A stretch of DNA of 5,780 nucleotides from CAYUFF01 sp964444075 (GCA_964444075.1 CAYUFF010000044.1:1-5780); one strand, 5' to 3'; positions 1-5,780 are shown, numbered from the stretch's first letter. Notes: generated by a model from the sequence alone, not told the origin. Program-made: numbers and translations.

Positions 1-2
1 AC

Positions 3-18
3 TTAAAGCTTTATTATT
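3..18 (+). promoter_or_regulatory. Putative archaeal BRE/TATA element for the toxin-antitoxin pair
   Basis: An AT-rich stretch (TTAAAG followed by TTTATTATT) is centred about 27 nt upstream of the antitoxin ATG at 42. That is the spacing expected for an archaeal TATA box when the transcript starts at or next to the start codon. No Shine-Dalgarno sequence is visible before the ATG, which agrees with a leaderless mRNA. The call rests on position and composition only, and this whole flank is AT-rich, so chance matches are likely. Confidence 0.3.
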
Positions 19-41
19 GTGAATCGACTATACAAAAAATC

Positions 42-326
42 ATGAAGATAATAGAAGGTAAATGGAAAGATGGCGTGATAATACCCTTAAAGAAAATAGA
101 GGGTAAAAAAAGTTCTAAGGTATTCATTCTTCTAGATTTAGAGGAAGTTGAAAGCATACAGAAGAAAATAGATGAAATAAACATCCGATACTTCAAATTG
201 TTATCTGAGCTTGTTCCTGAAGAGGATCTTCCAAAAAAAGAAAGGAAAAAGCTTGAAAAAATTGTCAAAGAAAACAAGGAAAGGGGATATGTTTCTTTGG
301 AAGAGTTCAAAAGATGTTTGAGGTAA
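42..326 (+). CDS. Antitoxin of a RelBE/ParDE-like toxin-antitoxin module
   Basis: A 94-residue charged protein that probably neutralises the toxin encoded next to it. Residues 1-31 (MKIIEGKWKDGVIIPLKKIE and the following beta-rich stretch KVFILL) resemble the short N-terminal domain of archaeal AF2212-like (DUF104) antitoxins, where an 'xxGVxxPL' core is typical. Residues 33-60 look like an amphipathic helix, and residues 61-94 (PKKERKKLEKIVKENKERGY) are a very basic/acidic helix that could wrap the toxin. Antitoxin first, toxin second with overlapping ends is the usual order for such modules, and many such antitoxins repress their own promoter. The ATG at 42 is chosen because the family-like motif starts directly there. 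The family match is recognised by eye only; the functional call leans on the neighbouring toxin. Confidence 0.65.
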   Translation: MKIIEGKWKDGVIIPLKKIEGKKSSKVFILLDLEEVESIQKKIDEINIRYFKLLSELVPEEDLPKKERKKLEKIVKENKERGYVSLEEFKRCLR

Positions 327-577
327 TAATTTCCAAAAGCATAAAGAAAAAGATTAGAAAATTACACCCCTACTCAAAGAAAATAATCGAATGTTTACAT
401 AAACTGAGAGAAAATCCGTTTCCTCTTGAAAAGTATGACGTGAAAAAGTTGAACATACTCAATCAGAAGGTTTATAGAATAAGAATCGGTAAAGTAAGAA
501 TTGTGTATACTGTGGAATTCAAAACTAGAATTATCCGAATAGAGGATATCGACGTAAGGAAGAAAATTTACAAATAG
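314..577 (+). CDS. RelE/ParE-superfamily toxin (probable mRNA interferase)
   Basis: An 87-residue basic protein of the size and layout of archaeal RelE toxins, which bind the ribosomal A site and cleave mRNA. Residues 1-32 give the first strand and helical hairpin (FEVIISKSIKKKIRKLHP, then a second helix). Residues 33-40 (ENPFPLEK) match the usual 'NPxP' turn. Residues 53-65 (VYRIRIGKVRIVY) are the diagnostic central sheet 'YRxRxGxxRxxY', with Arg55, Arg57 and Arg62 in positions where RelE proteins carry functional basic residues. The tail IEDIDVRKKIYK supplies the final strand and the 'RxxxY' ending (Arg82, Tyr86). Its ATG lies inside the last codons of the antitoxin gene (13-nt overlap) and no strong ribosome binding site precedes it, so translation is probably coupled to the antitoxin. 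A ParE-type gyrase target cannot be excluded from sequence alone. Confidence 0.78.
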   Translation: MFEVIISKSIKKKIRKLHPYSKKIIECLHKLRENPFPLEKYDVKKLNILNQKVYRIRIGKVRIVYTVEFKTRIIRIEDIDVRKKIYK

Positions 578-603
578 CTTTGGATTTTCAAATGCAGGGA
601 TGC

Positions 604-626
604 GGAAAAAATTCTCAGATAAAAAC
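604..626 (-). terminator. Possible oligo-T terminator of the minus-strand transcript
   Basis: Read on the minus strand, two T runs (TTTTT at 625-621 and TTTTTT at 611-606) lie just beyond the stop codon of the decayed ATPase fragment. Archaeal RNA polymerase often terminates at such oligo-T tracts without a hairpin, and I see no clear stem here. They would end transcripts coming from the ATPase operon before they run antisense into the toxin gene. The evidence is base composition and position only. Confidence 0.35.
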
Positions 627-638
627 TCATCCTCGATT

Positions 639-830
639 TCATTGAGGTACGTTAAATTCTTTGGCGTACTCAATCGCCTTGAAGCACGCTTCGCGACAAC
701 TCTCGCTCAAGGCTGGCGTAATTCTTACCCTTCTTCTCCCATAAACTACGATTAAGCTAAATTCTTTTTTAGCGTACACTCTTTCGAGAAACTTCAACTC
801 CATTTCTCTGTCGGCAAATTTTGGTAGCAT
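639..830 (-). pseudogene. Decayed remnant of an archaeal ATPase (GRRRVGKT-type AAA family)
   Basis: This 63-codon reading frame opens with MLPKFADREMELKFLERVY, followed by FSLIVVYGRRRV. That is the standard start of the archaeal ATPase family (PF01637-like, often with a C-terminal DUF234 domain), in which 'F.dRe.EL..L' precedes the Walker A motif GRRRVGKT. Intact members are several hundred residues long. Here the Walker A reads GRRRVRIT, so both the glycine and the catalytic lysine are lost, and the frame ends about 25 residues later in a stretch (CREACFKAIEYAKEFNVPQ) that I cannot place in the family. The rest of the gene, with Walker B and the C-terminal domain, is absent downstream, where the toxin gene is met head-on. 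I read it as a gene start left after a large deletion, perhaps joined to unrelated sequence. A short expressed peptide is possible but could not act as an ATPase. Confidence 0.6.
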
Positions 831-857
831 GATTATAATAATTTGCTTACCATTATT

Positions 858-1682
858 TTAAACATCCTCTGGCTTGCGTCTTGCACCTTGCGAAAGATTT
901 CTTCCAACCAATACTCTAGGCAGAGTGCTCAACGAAACTCCCAAGAAAATCGCGAGGAGCGTGAAAAGGAAGAGCAACCGTAATTCTTCTACATCCAATG
1001 CGACGGCATGGAAGGTCGTAGAGAGTGGAGTGTAAAGGATGAGGAATTGCAAGAGGAAGGATGCGAGGACCGCTAAGACAAGCGGTTTGTTTGATACGAA
1101 GCCTTCCCACAACCCTTCTCGCTCAGCGAACTTTATCCCTAGGATTATCGCCAGCTCGAAGAAAACGAAGCCTGTGAAGAGCAACGTCCTAGCTTCGTCC
1201 AACCCGAAAGTTTGTAAGGAGTGAACGAAGAGCCAGAACAGGAGCAGCGAAAGCGCAACACCTACCAGAGCTATCGTTACCCACGTTCTCCTCGGAAGGA
1301 TTTCGAACTCCCTCGACTTCCTCCTTAGGACGTCGCCCCTAGCACGCTCGTTCGCGAGGGCTATCGCTGGAGCGCCGTCGGTTACCAGGTTTATCCAGAG
1401 GATTTGAGACGGATAGAGCAGCAGGAAATCGTAGAGCAAGCTACCCAGGAATATCACGAGAACTTCCGAGAGGTTGCACGAGAGGAGGAAGTTTACGAAC
1501 TTTCTCATGTTGTCCCTAACCCTCCTACCTTCTTCGATCGCATTCCTTATGCTTAGGAAGTTGTCGTCGAGCAAAACTATGTCGCTAGCCTCCTTCGCGA
1601 CCTCGGTTCCCTTGATTCCCATGGCTATTCCCACGTGAGCCTTCTTTAGAGCGAGGGCATCGTTGACACCATCACCCGTCAT
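858..1682 (-). CDS. C-terminal portion of the P-type ATPase (hinge motif and M5-M10)
   Basis: A frame of 274 codons from the first in-frame ATG; family homology extends upstream to about 1744 with no usable start codon, so this is a fragment and not a separate gene. It opens with the hinge motif TGDGVNDALALKKAHVGIAMG (shown as its first 20 residues plus G), where most relatives have NDAPAL and an acidic residue before (I/V)G. M5 (residues about 60-86) contains NLSE, and M6 (about 93-112) contains NLVTDGAPA. These supply Asn70, Glu73, Asn98, Thr101 and Asp102, equivalent to the SERCA ion-site residues in M5 and M6. NERARGDVLRRKSRE matches the usual loop after M6. Four more hydrophobic spans (about 135-154, 166-183, 200-217, 235-255) complete a ten-helix topology. 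The stop at 858 is followed by a 27-nt AT-rich gap to the ATPase remnant. Confidence 0.8.
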   Translation of the reverse strand: MTGDGVNDALALKKAHVGIAMGIKGTEVAKEASDIVLLDDNFLSIRNAIEEGRRVRDNMRKFVNFLLSCNLSEVLVIFLGSLLYDFLLLYPSQILWINLVTDGAPAIALANERARGDVLRRKSREFEILPRRTWVTIALVGVALSLLLFWLFVHSLQTFGLDEARTLLFTGFVFFELAIILGIKFAEREGLWEGFVSNKPLVLAVLASFLLQFLILYTPLSTTFHAVALDVEELRLLFLFTLLAIFLGVSLSTLPRVLVGRNLSQGARRKPEDV

Positions 1683-1741
1683 CGCGACCCTTTCTCCCTT
1701 CTTCTGGAGAACGCTCAGGATCTTGAGCTTGTGGAACGGGT

Positions 1742-3373
1742 TTATTCAGCGAAAACATTACAACCCTCCTCGATTTTCTTCGCCAGTTCCTTCTCGCTCA
1801 TCCTGTCGAGCTCGCTACCCAAGACGATTCCCTCGCTCTTCAACCCGATTTTCCTCGCTATCGCTAGCGCTGTCGTTGGATTATCGCCAGTTAGCATCAT
1901 AACCCTTATCCCAGCTCGATAGCATTCCTCTACGGCTTTCTTCACACCTTTTCTAGGAGGGTCGTGAAACACGACTAGACCAACGAACGTGAGGTCTTTT
2001 TCTTCGAGCTTTCTCCCTCCTTCGCGAAAGGCTAGAGCAAGTATCCTGTAACCCATCCTAGCGAACTCTTCGACCCTCGACATAATCTCCTTTCTCCAAC
2101 GCTCGCTCAACCCCGTCGCCTTCCTTCCCGGAGCGAGCATTTTTCTGCAGAGTTTCAGGATGATTTCTGGCGCGCCCTTCGCGAAAACGAACCTTCTCCC
2201 CTCGACCTCGCAAAGAACGCTCATCATCTTCCTCTCTGAGGTGAACCCCTTAGAATCCAGCCTCGACACCCTCAAACGCTTGCAAGCCCTTTCCGAGAAT
2301 TTCTTGAGAGCCACGTCCACCTCGTTACCTATCCACACTTTTCTACCGTCCTTCTCGACGAGTTTTGCATCGTTGCAAGCGTAGCAGCAGAGCATGGCGA
2401 GTTTCCTAGATTCTTTACTCTCTTTCGGAAACCACAACCTCTCAACCTTCATCCTACCTAGCGTCAACGTTCCTGTTTTATCTGTGCATATCACAGTAGA
2501 GCTTCCAACTGCTTCTATCGCCGAGAGCTTTCTTATCAGCGCGTTCCTCTTTGCCATCCTTTTCGACGCCAGCGAGAATGAAATCGTTACCACCGCTGGT
2601 AAGCTCTCTGGAATGGCGGCGACCGCCAGGGAAACTCCGAGGAGTATCGACGTGATAACTCCAAGCTTGCTCACCGAGAAAACGAAGACCAACGGTATTA
2701 TCGCTCCCGCCACGAGCGAGAGCTTGCGGCTGAGTTTCTTCATTTCTTTCTGGAACGGTGTCTCTTTCTCCACCCTTTCAAGCATCTCGGCCATCTTCCC
2801 CATCTCCGTTCTCTTGCCCGTAAAGAGTACTCTTGCTACGCAACTCCCGGTAAAAACGCTGCTGCCGCAGAAGATTCTGTCGCCCTTCCTTTTCTCGACG
2901 GCTCTCGATTCTCCTGTAAGGAAGGATTCGTCGACCTCCAACCTTCCGCTAATAATCTCGCAATCCGCTGGAACGATATCGCCGCTCTCGATAATGACCA
3001 AGTCGTCGGGGACGAGCATCCTCGCATCTATCAGCGTTTGCCTTCCATCCCTTATAACCTTGCACATCCTAGGTGAAAGTTTCCTCAAAGCCTCGAAGAT
3101 TCGCTCCGCCTTGTATTCTTGCACGAAGCTCGCCACGCAGGAGATGAAGATTATCGCGAGGATTAACAAGCTGTCTGTCGGAAATTCCTGCTTGAAGTGG
3201 GAAACTACGGCAGCTCCGACGGAAGCGACGATTAAAATCACGATTAATGGTGATGCAAACTGCCTCGCGAAGATCTTCGCTGGATTTACCTTCTTCACTT
3301 CCAACTCGTTCATTCCGTAAAGTCTCAACCTTTCTTCTGCTTCTCTCTCGCTCAACCCAGAGAATTTTTCCAT
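1742..3373 (-). CDS. N-terminal portion of the P-type ATPase (actuator, M1-M4, phosphorylation and nucleotide domains)
   Basis: Frame of 543 codons. Residues 1-30 form the cation-ATPase N-terminal domain (LSEREAEERLRLYGMNEL). Hydrophobic segments M1 (about 39-57) and M2 (67-87) are followed by the actuator domain with TGES at 153-156. M3 (about 218-237) and M4 (239-259) end in PESLP at 255-259; its Glu256 corresponds to the M4 glutamate that binds ion in Ca2+-ATPases, with Ser in place of the common Gly. The phosphorylation motif DKTGTLT is at 298-304 (Asp298). The nucleotide domain shows FTSERKMMSV near 377-386 and KGAPE at 399-403, and the P domain has DPPR at 471-474 and TGDNP at 495-499. 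The ATG at 3373 fits the family start and lies 3 nt beyond the dphB stop. Alone, this piece lacks the hinge motif and M5-M10 and should not pump. Confidence 0.85.
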   Translation of the reverse strand: MEKFSGLSEREAEERLRLYGMNELEVKKVNPAKIFARQFASPLIVILIVASVGAAVVSHFKQEFPTDSLLILAIIFISCVASFVQEYKAERIFEALRKLSPRMCKVIRDGRQTLIDARMLVPDDLVIIESGDIVPADCEIISGRLEVDESFLTGESRAVEKRKGDRIFCGSSVFTGSCVARVLFTGKRTEMGKMAEMLERVEKETPFQKEMKKLSRKLSLVAGAIIPLVFVFSVSKLGVITSILLGVSLAVAAIPESLPAVVTISFSLASKRMAKRNALIRKLSAIEAVGSSTVICTDKTGTLTLGRMKVERLWFPKESKESRKLAMLCCYACNDAKLVEKDGRKVWIGNEVDVALKKFSERACKRLRVSRLDSKGFTSERKMMSVLCEVEGRRFVFAKGAPEIILKLCRKMLAPGRKATGLSERWRKEIMSRVEEFARMGYRILALAFREGGRKLEEKDLTFVGLVVFHDPPRKGVKKAVEECYRAGIRVMMLTGDNPTTALAIARKIGLKSEGIVLGSELDRMSEKELAKKIEEGCNVFAE

Positions 3374-3376
3374 CTC

Positions 3377-4156
3377 TTAAATTTTGGGCTTCAGTTCAAA
3401 AAACTTGAGGAATTCCTCCTCGGTAAAGTGCAGCTTACCCGGGATTATTATCACGGCAGGTAGCTTAAGCTCTTCGGAAACTTTGTAAACCTCCTCGATG
3501 CTTCCGAAAACTATCCTTTGCTCCTCGCTGCCGAGCTTGGAGGCTACGACAATCTTTCTCTGTGTGGAAACCGCGCCCTGCCTGAGCTTTTCTTCAAGGC
3601 TCATAAGAGTTTCCAAGGCTTCCCTCACGCTAAGGAATTTCCCGGCCTCGACGTCGACGTCCAAAAGGCAGAGTGTATGCAAGCCCCTCTCCAGATTTTC
3701 CTTGATAACCCTGTACACCGACTCTGGAAGAGCTTTCATCGTCCTCTCCCGCAAGGGTATCGTTACAATCGCTCCGAACTTGTAAGCATGCAGACCGCAC
3801 TCAGCGACGGCCGAGATTACGGAGGATGAGTGGATGACCCTCGTCTCGACATTCCTTTTCCTGGCTTCCAGCAAGAGCATCGCGTGGGTCGTGGCTACCA
3901 AAGCGTCTCCGCCGACTACGATGGCAACGTCCTTCTCCCTACTCCTTTCCAAAATCCTTTCGTAGTCCTCTTCTAAATCCTTCCTCCTCAGAACCTTTAC
4001 CTCCTTCCCTATCAGCTTTTCCAAGCTTTCCTTCCTTATCCCGATATTGTCCGTGTAGAGTTCGAGGAAAACCTCGTCGCACTTCTTCAGCGTTTCCAAC
4101 CCCCTTAGGCTGATATCCTTCTCGTCCCAGAGTCCTGCGCTGACCAAATAGAGCAT
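3377..4156 (-). CDS. dphB: Diphthine synthase (EF2 diphthamide methyltransferase)
   Basis: A 259-residue cytosolic methyltransferase of normal family length. DphB uses S-adenosylmethionine to methylate the amino group of the modified histidine in elongation factor 2, giving diphthine in the diphthamide pathway. The N-terminus MLYLVSAGLWDEKDISLRGL and EVFLELYTD match the family signature 'GLxDExDISLxGL...VFxExYT'. The SAM pocket is visible as GGDALVATTH (82-91) and HSSSVISA (109-116), followed by GLHAYKFG (121-128). LLDVDVEAGKFLSVREAL (164-181) and IIPGKLHFTEEE (237-248) complete the C-terminal tetrapyrrole-methylase fold. The start is fixed by the conserved MLY. A ribosome binding site AAAGGT lies 6 nt before the ATG, within the end of the AMP phosphorylase gene and the 4-nt gap. 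No key residue appears missing. Confidence 0.95.
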   Translation of the reverse strand: MLYLVSAGLWDEKDISLRGLETLKKCDEVFLELYTDNIGIRKESLEKLIGKEVKVLRRKDLEEDYERILERSREKDVAIVVGGDALVATTHAMLLLEARKRNVETRVIHSSSVISAVAECGLHAYKFGAIVTIPLRERTMKALPESVYRVIKENLERGLHTLCLLDVDVEAGKFLSVREALETLMSLEEKLRQGAVSTQRKIVVASKLGSEEQRIVFGSIEEVYKVSEELKLPAVIIIPGKLHFTEEEFLKFFELKPKI

Positions 4157-4160
4157 CCTC

Positions 4161-5714
4161 TTACCTTTCGAGGATGAACGTCTTCCTGTGTAGGGGCTTT
4201 TCCCTTATCTCGTGGATAAGCATTTCCCTCCTCTTCCCTATTCCCATAGGCGGCGTCTCTTCGAGAACCTTCTTAGCCCTTTCCAGTTTTTCCGATTTCT
4301 CCGCGTAAACAGTAAGGATTTTTTCGCCCTCCCTCACGGGCTCTCCGAGCTTCTTGTGCAAGACTATTCCGGCACCTTTATCCTTCGGTGCCCCAGCTGC
4401 GCGTGCAATGGAAATTATCGCTGGGTTGCTTATCCACAGGACGAATCCCTTCGACTTCGCCAACACGTCCAGCTTTTCTTCACCCACAGGAATATCCTCA
4501 GGTTTTATCTTAGGATTGCCGCCCTGCTCGGCTATTATCTCTCTCAACTTTCTCTCTGCCTTTCCGGAGGAAATCGCCTTGATCGCTCGCTGCTTCCCGT
4601 ACTTCATTCCCACCATACCGAGCAAGATAGCTACGATATCCGTAACCTTGTCCAGCAGGTCTTCGACGTGCAACCTTCGCATGAGGACGCTCAACGCTTC
4701 CCTCGCTTCTAAAGCTGGGCCCACACAATAGCCTACCGGCTCCTCTCCGTGAGTGACGGCACACCTGACGTCGATTCCCAGCCTTTTCCCGAGTTCTATG
4801 AAATCCTTCGCCAGCTTATCAGCATCTCCTATAGTCTTTATCTTCGCCCCCCTGCCGCAGGGAATGTCTATCACCAGGTACTTGGAGCCTACGGCCTTCT
4901 TCTTGGACATTATCGAGGGGAAGAGCAAGGGGTCTATTGCTAACGGGTACTCGACTTGGATGAAGATATCGTCTGCCGGAGCTAAGTGGAGCGTCCCTCC
5001 CCAAGCTATGCACCCGTTCGTCTTCTTCACCACCCTTAACATCTCTTCTATTTCCAAGGAAACCGGCATTAAGCACTCAGCTCTATCTGCTGTTCCCGCA
5101 GCACTCGTAATTGCTCTCGATGAGGTCTTTGGAATCGTCAACCCTAAGCTCGCGATTATTGGTACGAGGACCAAGCTCGTCTTATCTCCCGGGACTCCTC
5201 CGATGGAATGTTTGTCGACAATTTTCTTCTTCCCCTTAAACTCTATCTTCTTACCCGTCTCCACCATCGCTAGCGATAGACTTGCGGCCTCGTCCAGGTC
5301 TATCCCTCTCGTTTCCAGGGCACAGACAAAGCTTGCTATCTCTCCCTCGCTCAACCTTCCCTCGACCACGTCCTTAACGATCTCGTAGAATTCTTCGTAG
5401 CCGAGCTTCTTCCCTTCGAGCTTTGCTTTGATGTACCTCAACGACTTCGGAAACTCTGCCACCTCAACCCTTACTTCATCACCACTCCTCAGGCCGAGCT
5501 CGCTCTTCACCTCTTCAGAAACGCCGATCGCCCCTTCTTCAATCAGCTTTGCAGAGATGTTCGTGATCGCTATGAGCCTTTTCTTCTTAAAGCATACCTC
5601 TACCCTTGAACAACTCCTTATCCCCAGTTCTTCGGCATCGCTTTTGTTGAGGACGACTATAGGCTTTCCGCCCGTCTCGAGCCCAAGAAGTTTTGTCTTT
5701 AAGGTTAATTCCAT
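4161..5714 (-). CDS. deoA: AMP phosphorylase (archaeal thymidine phosphorylase-like)
   Basis: 517 residues from the preferred ATG. The enzyme phosphorolyses AMP (also CMP and UMP in characterised archaeal enzymes) to the free base and ribose-1,5-bisphosphate, which ribose-1,5-bisphosphate isomerase and type III RubisCO convert to 3-phosphoglycerate. Residues 1-86 form the extra N-terminal barrel domain of the archaeal NMP phosphorylases, longer than bacterial DeoA. Catalytic-domain signatures follow: KHSIGGVPGDKT (168-179), KTSSRAITSAAGTAD (196-210), GGTLHLAPADD (239-249), IQVEYPLAIDP (252-262) and MSKKKAVGSKY (269-279). The C-terminal domain includes GAGIVLHKKLGEPVREGE, as in the pyrimidine phosphorylase tail. 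The frame stays open to the window edge, with a GTG at 5768, but family members begin just before the KTKLLGL-type strand, which favours 5714. It appears to be the first gene of an operon with dphB and the ATPase. The isomerase and RubisCO genes are not in this window. Confidence 0.92.
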   Translation of the reverse strand: MELTLKTKLLGLETGGKPIVVLNKSDAEELGIRSCSRVEVCFKKKRLIAITNISAKLIEEGAIGVSEEVKSELGLRSGDEVRVEVAEFPKSLRYIKAKLEGKKLGYEEFYEIVKDVVEGRLSEGEIASFVCALETRGIDLDEAASLSLAMVETGKKIEFKGKKKIVDKHSIGGVPGDKTSLVLVPIIASLGLTIPKTSSRAITSAAGTADRAECLMPVSLEIEEMLRVVKKTNGCIAWGGTLHLAPADDIFIQVEYPLAIDPLLFPSIMSKKKAVGSKYLVIDIPCGRGAKIKTIGDADKLAKDFIELGKRLGIDVRCAVTHGEEPVGYCVGPALEAREALSVLMRRLHVEDLLDKVTDIVAILLGMVGMKYGKQRAIKAISSGKAERKLREIIAEQGGNPKIKPEDIPVGEEKLDVLAKSKGFVLWISNPAIISIARAAGAPKDKGAGIVLHKKLGEPVREGEKILTVYAEKSEKLERAKKVLEETPPMGIGKRREMLIHEIREKPLHRKTFILER

Positions 5715-5734
5715 GAGTTTTTTAAAGAAGGTTG

Positions 5735-5744
5735 AAGTTAAATT
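5735..5744 (-). promoter_or_regulatory. Putative TATA-like element for the AMP phosphorylase operon
   Basis: On the minus strand AATTTAACTT, preceded by GAAAAC, spans about 21 to 30 nt upstream of the ATG at 5714. This is the distance expected for an archaeal TATA box driving a leaderless transcript. No purine-rich ribosome binding site is found in the 15 nt before that ATG, which also favours a leaderless start. If translation instead began at the upstream GTG (5768) this element would lie inside the coding sequence, so it depends on the start choice. Confidence 0.3.
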
Positions 5745-5780
5745 GTTTTCCTCGGTTCTCACACACACCTCGCGACGTTC

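Larger units (their letters stand above)
858..3373 (-). pseudogene. P2-type cation-transporting ATPase (Ca2+/Mn2+-like), split by a one-base frameshift
   Basis: Taken as a whole this locus encodes a SERCA/PMR1-like P-type ATPase, a membrane pump that uses an aspartyl-phosphate intermediate to export cations. The reading frame stops at 1742-1744 (TAA) inside the P domain, and the homologous continuation lies in another frame. Inserting one A between 1744 and 1745 on the coding strand converts GAA-TAA-ACC into GAA-ATA-AAC and yields ...VFAEINPFHKLKIL..., the expected segment before TGDGVND. The restored protein is 838 residues, a normal length for the family, with ten predicted membrane segments and no other lesion that I can see. 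It is the last gene of a probable operon, starting 3 nt after diphthine synthase. It is either a young pseudogene or an artefact of a missed base; conservation of everything else argues that the loss is recent or not real. Confidence 0.85.

Noticed and set aside
14..310. Minus-strand frame of 98 codons opposite the antitoxin
   Set aside because: Ser/Phe/Ile-rich translation antisense to an AAA/GAA-rich gene, which automatically yields such frames.
578..638. Possible small RNA or hairpin between the toxin gene and the ATPase stub
   Set aside because: Only T/A runs were seen. No convincing stem, box motif or tRNA-like fold could be found by eye.
395..673. Minus-strand frame of 92 codons overlapping the toxin gene and the intergenic stretch
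   Set aside because: Most of it is antisense to the RelE-like toxin, and the free part (ending near EDEFLSENFF) matches no family I recognise. It could contain a relic tail of the ATPase locus, but there is no support.
1738..1752. Programmed ribosomal frameshift in the ATPase
   Set aside because: The site GCTGAATAAAC has no X XXY YYZ slippery heptamer. A -1 slip would force the Glu tRNA onto TGA, and no strong downstream structure was seen. Mutation or error is simpler.
2394..3320. Long open frame (308 codons) on the + strand opposite the P-type ATPase
   Set aside because: It is fully antisense to a strongly conserved coding sequence. The translation is rich in Ser/Thr/Leu with no recognisable domain, which is typical of an antisense shadow.
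4753..5388. Open frame of 211 codons on the + strand opposite AMP phosphorylase
   Set aside because: It is antisense to a well-conserved enzyme and has no family features; a by-product of codon usage in the real gene.

Overview
The window looks like archaeal chromosomal DNA. The main evidence is a diphthine synthase (DphB type) next to an archaeal AMP phosphorylase, backed by a RelE/ParE-like toxin-antitoxin pair and a remnant of an archaeal GRRRVGKT-type ATPase. The Lys/Glu/Arg-rich proteins and very compact gene packing fit a thermophilic euryarchaeon, for instance one related to Archaeoglobales. That placement is inference and weaker than 'archaeon'.

Layout. Positions 1-577 (+ strand) are AT-rich and carry a two-gene toxin-antitoxin cassette whose genes overlap by 13 nt, with a possible leaderless promoter just upstream. 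Positions 578-857 hold no intact gene. They contain a short remnant of an archaeal ATPase on the minus strand, with a ruined Walker A motif, and then two oligo-T runs that may act as a terminator. From 858 to the right end, everything lies on the minus strand and is clearly richer in GC (near 50% in a sampled line, against about 25-33% in the first two lines). Read in transcription order it is AMP phosphorylase (5714 to 4161), diphthine synthase (4156 to 3377) and a P2-type, SERCA/PMR1-like cation-transporting ATPase (3373 to 858). The gaps between these genes are 4 nt and 3 nt, so they are probably one operon.

The ATPase is broken by a single missing base at about 1744/1745, where the stop codon of the first half falls inside the P domain. 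Adding one A in the coding strand restores a continuous 838-residue protein with all expected motifs. It is therefore either a recent pseudogene or a base-calling error.

The three operon genes do not form an obvious pathway. AMP phosphorylase starts nucleotide salvage/degradation through ribose-1,5-bisphosphate, DphB modifies elongation factor 2, and the pump would move cations, probably Ca2+ or Mn2+. I see no CRISPR array, tRNA, rRNA, insertion sequence or convincing new multi-gene system. The points most worth checking are the ATPase lesion, two unusual residues in its hinge motif, and the accessory left flank with its decayed ATPase gene.
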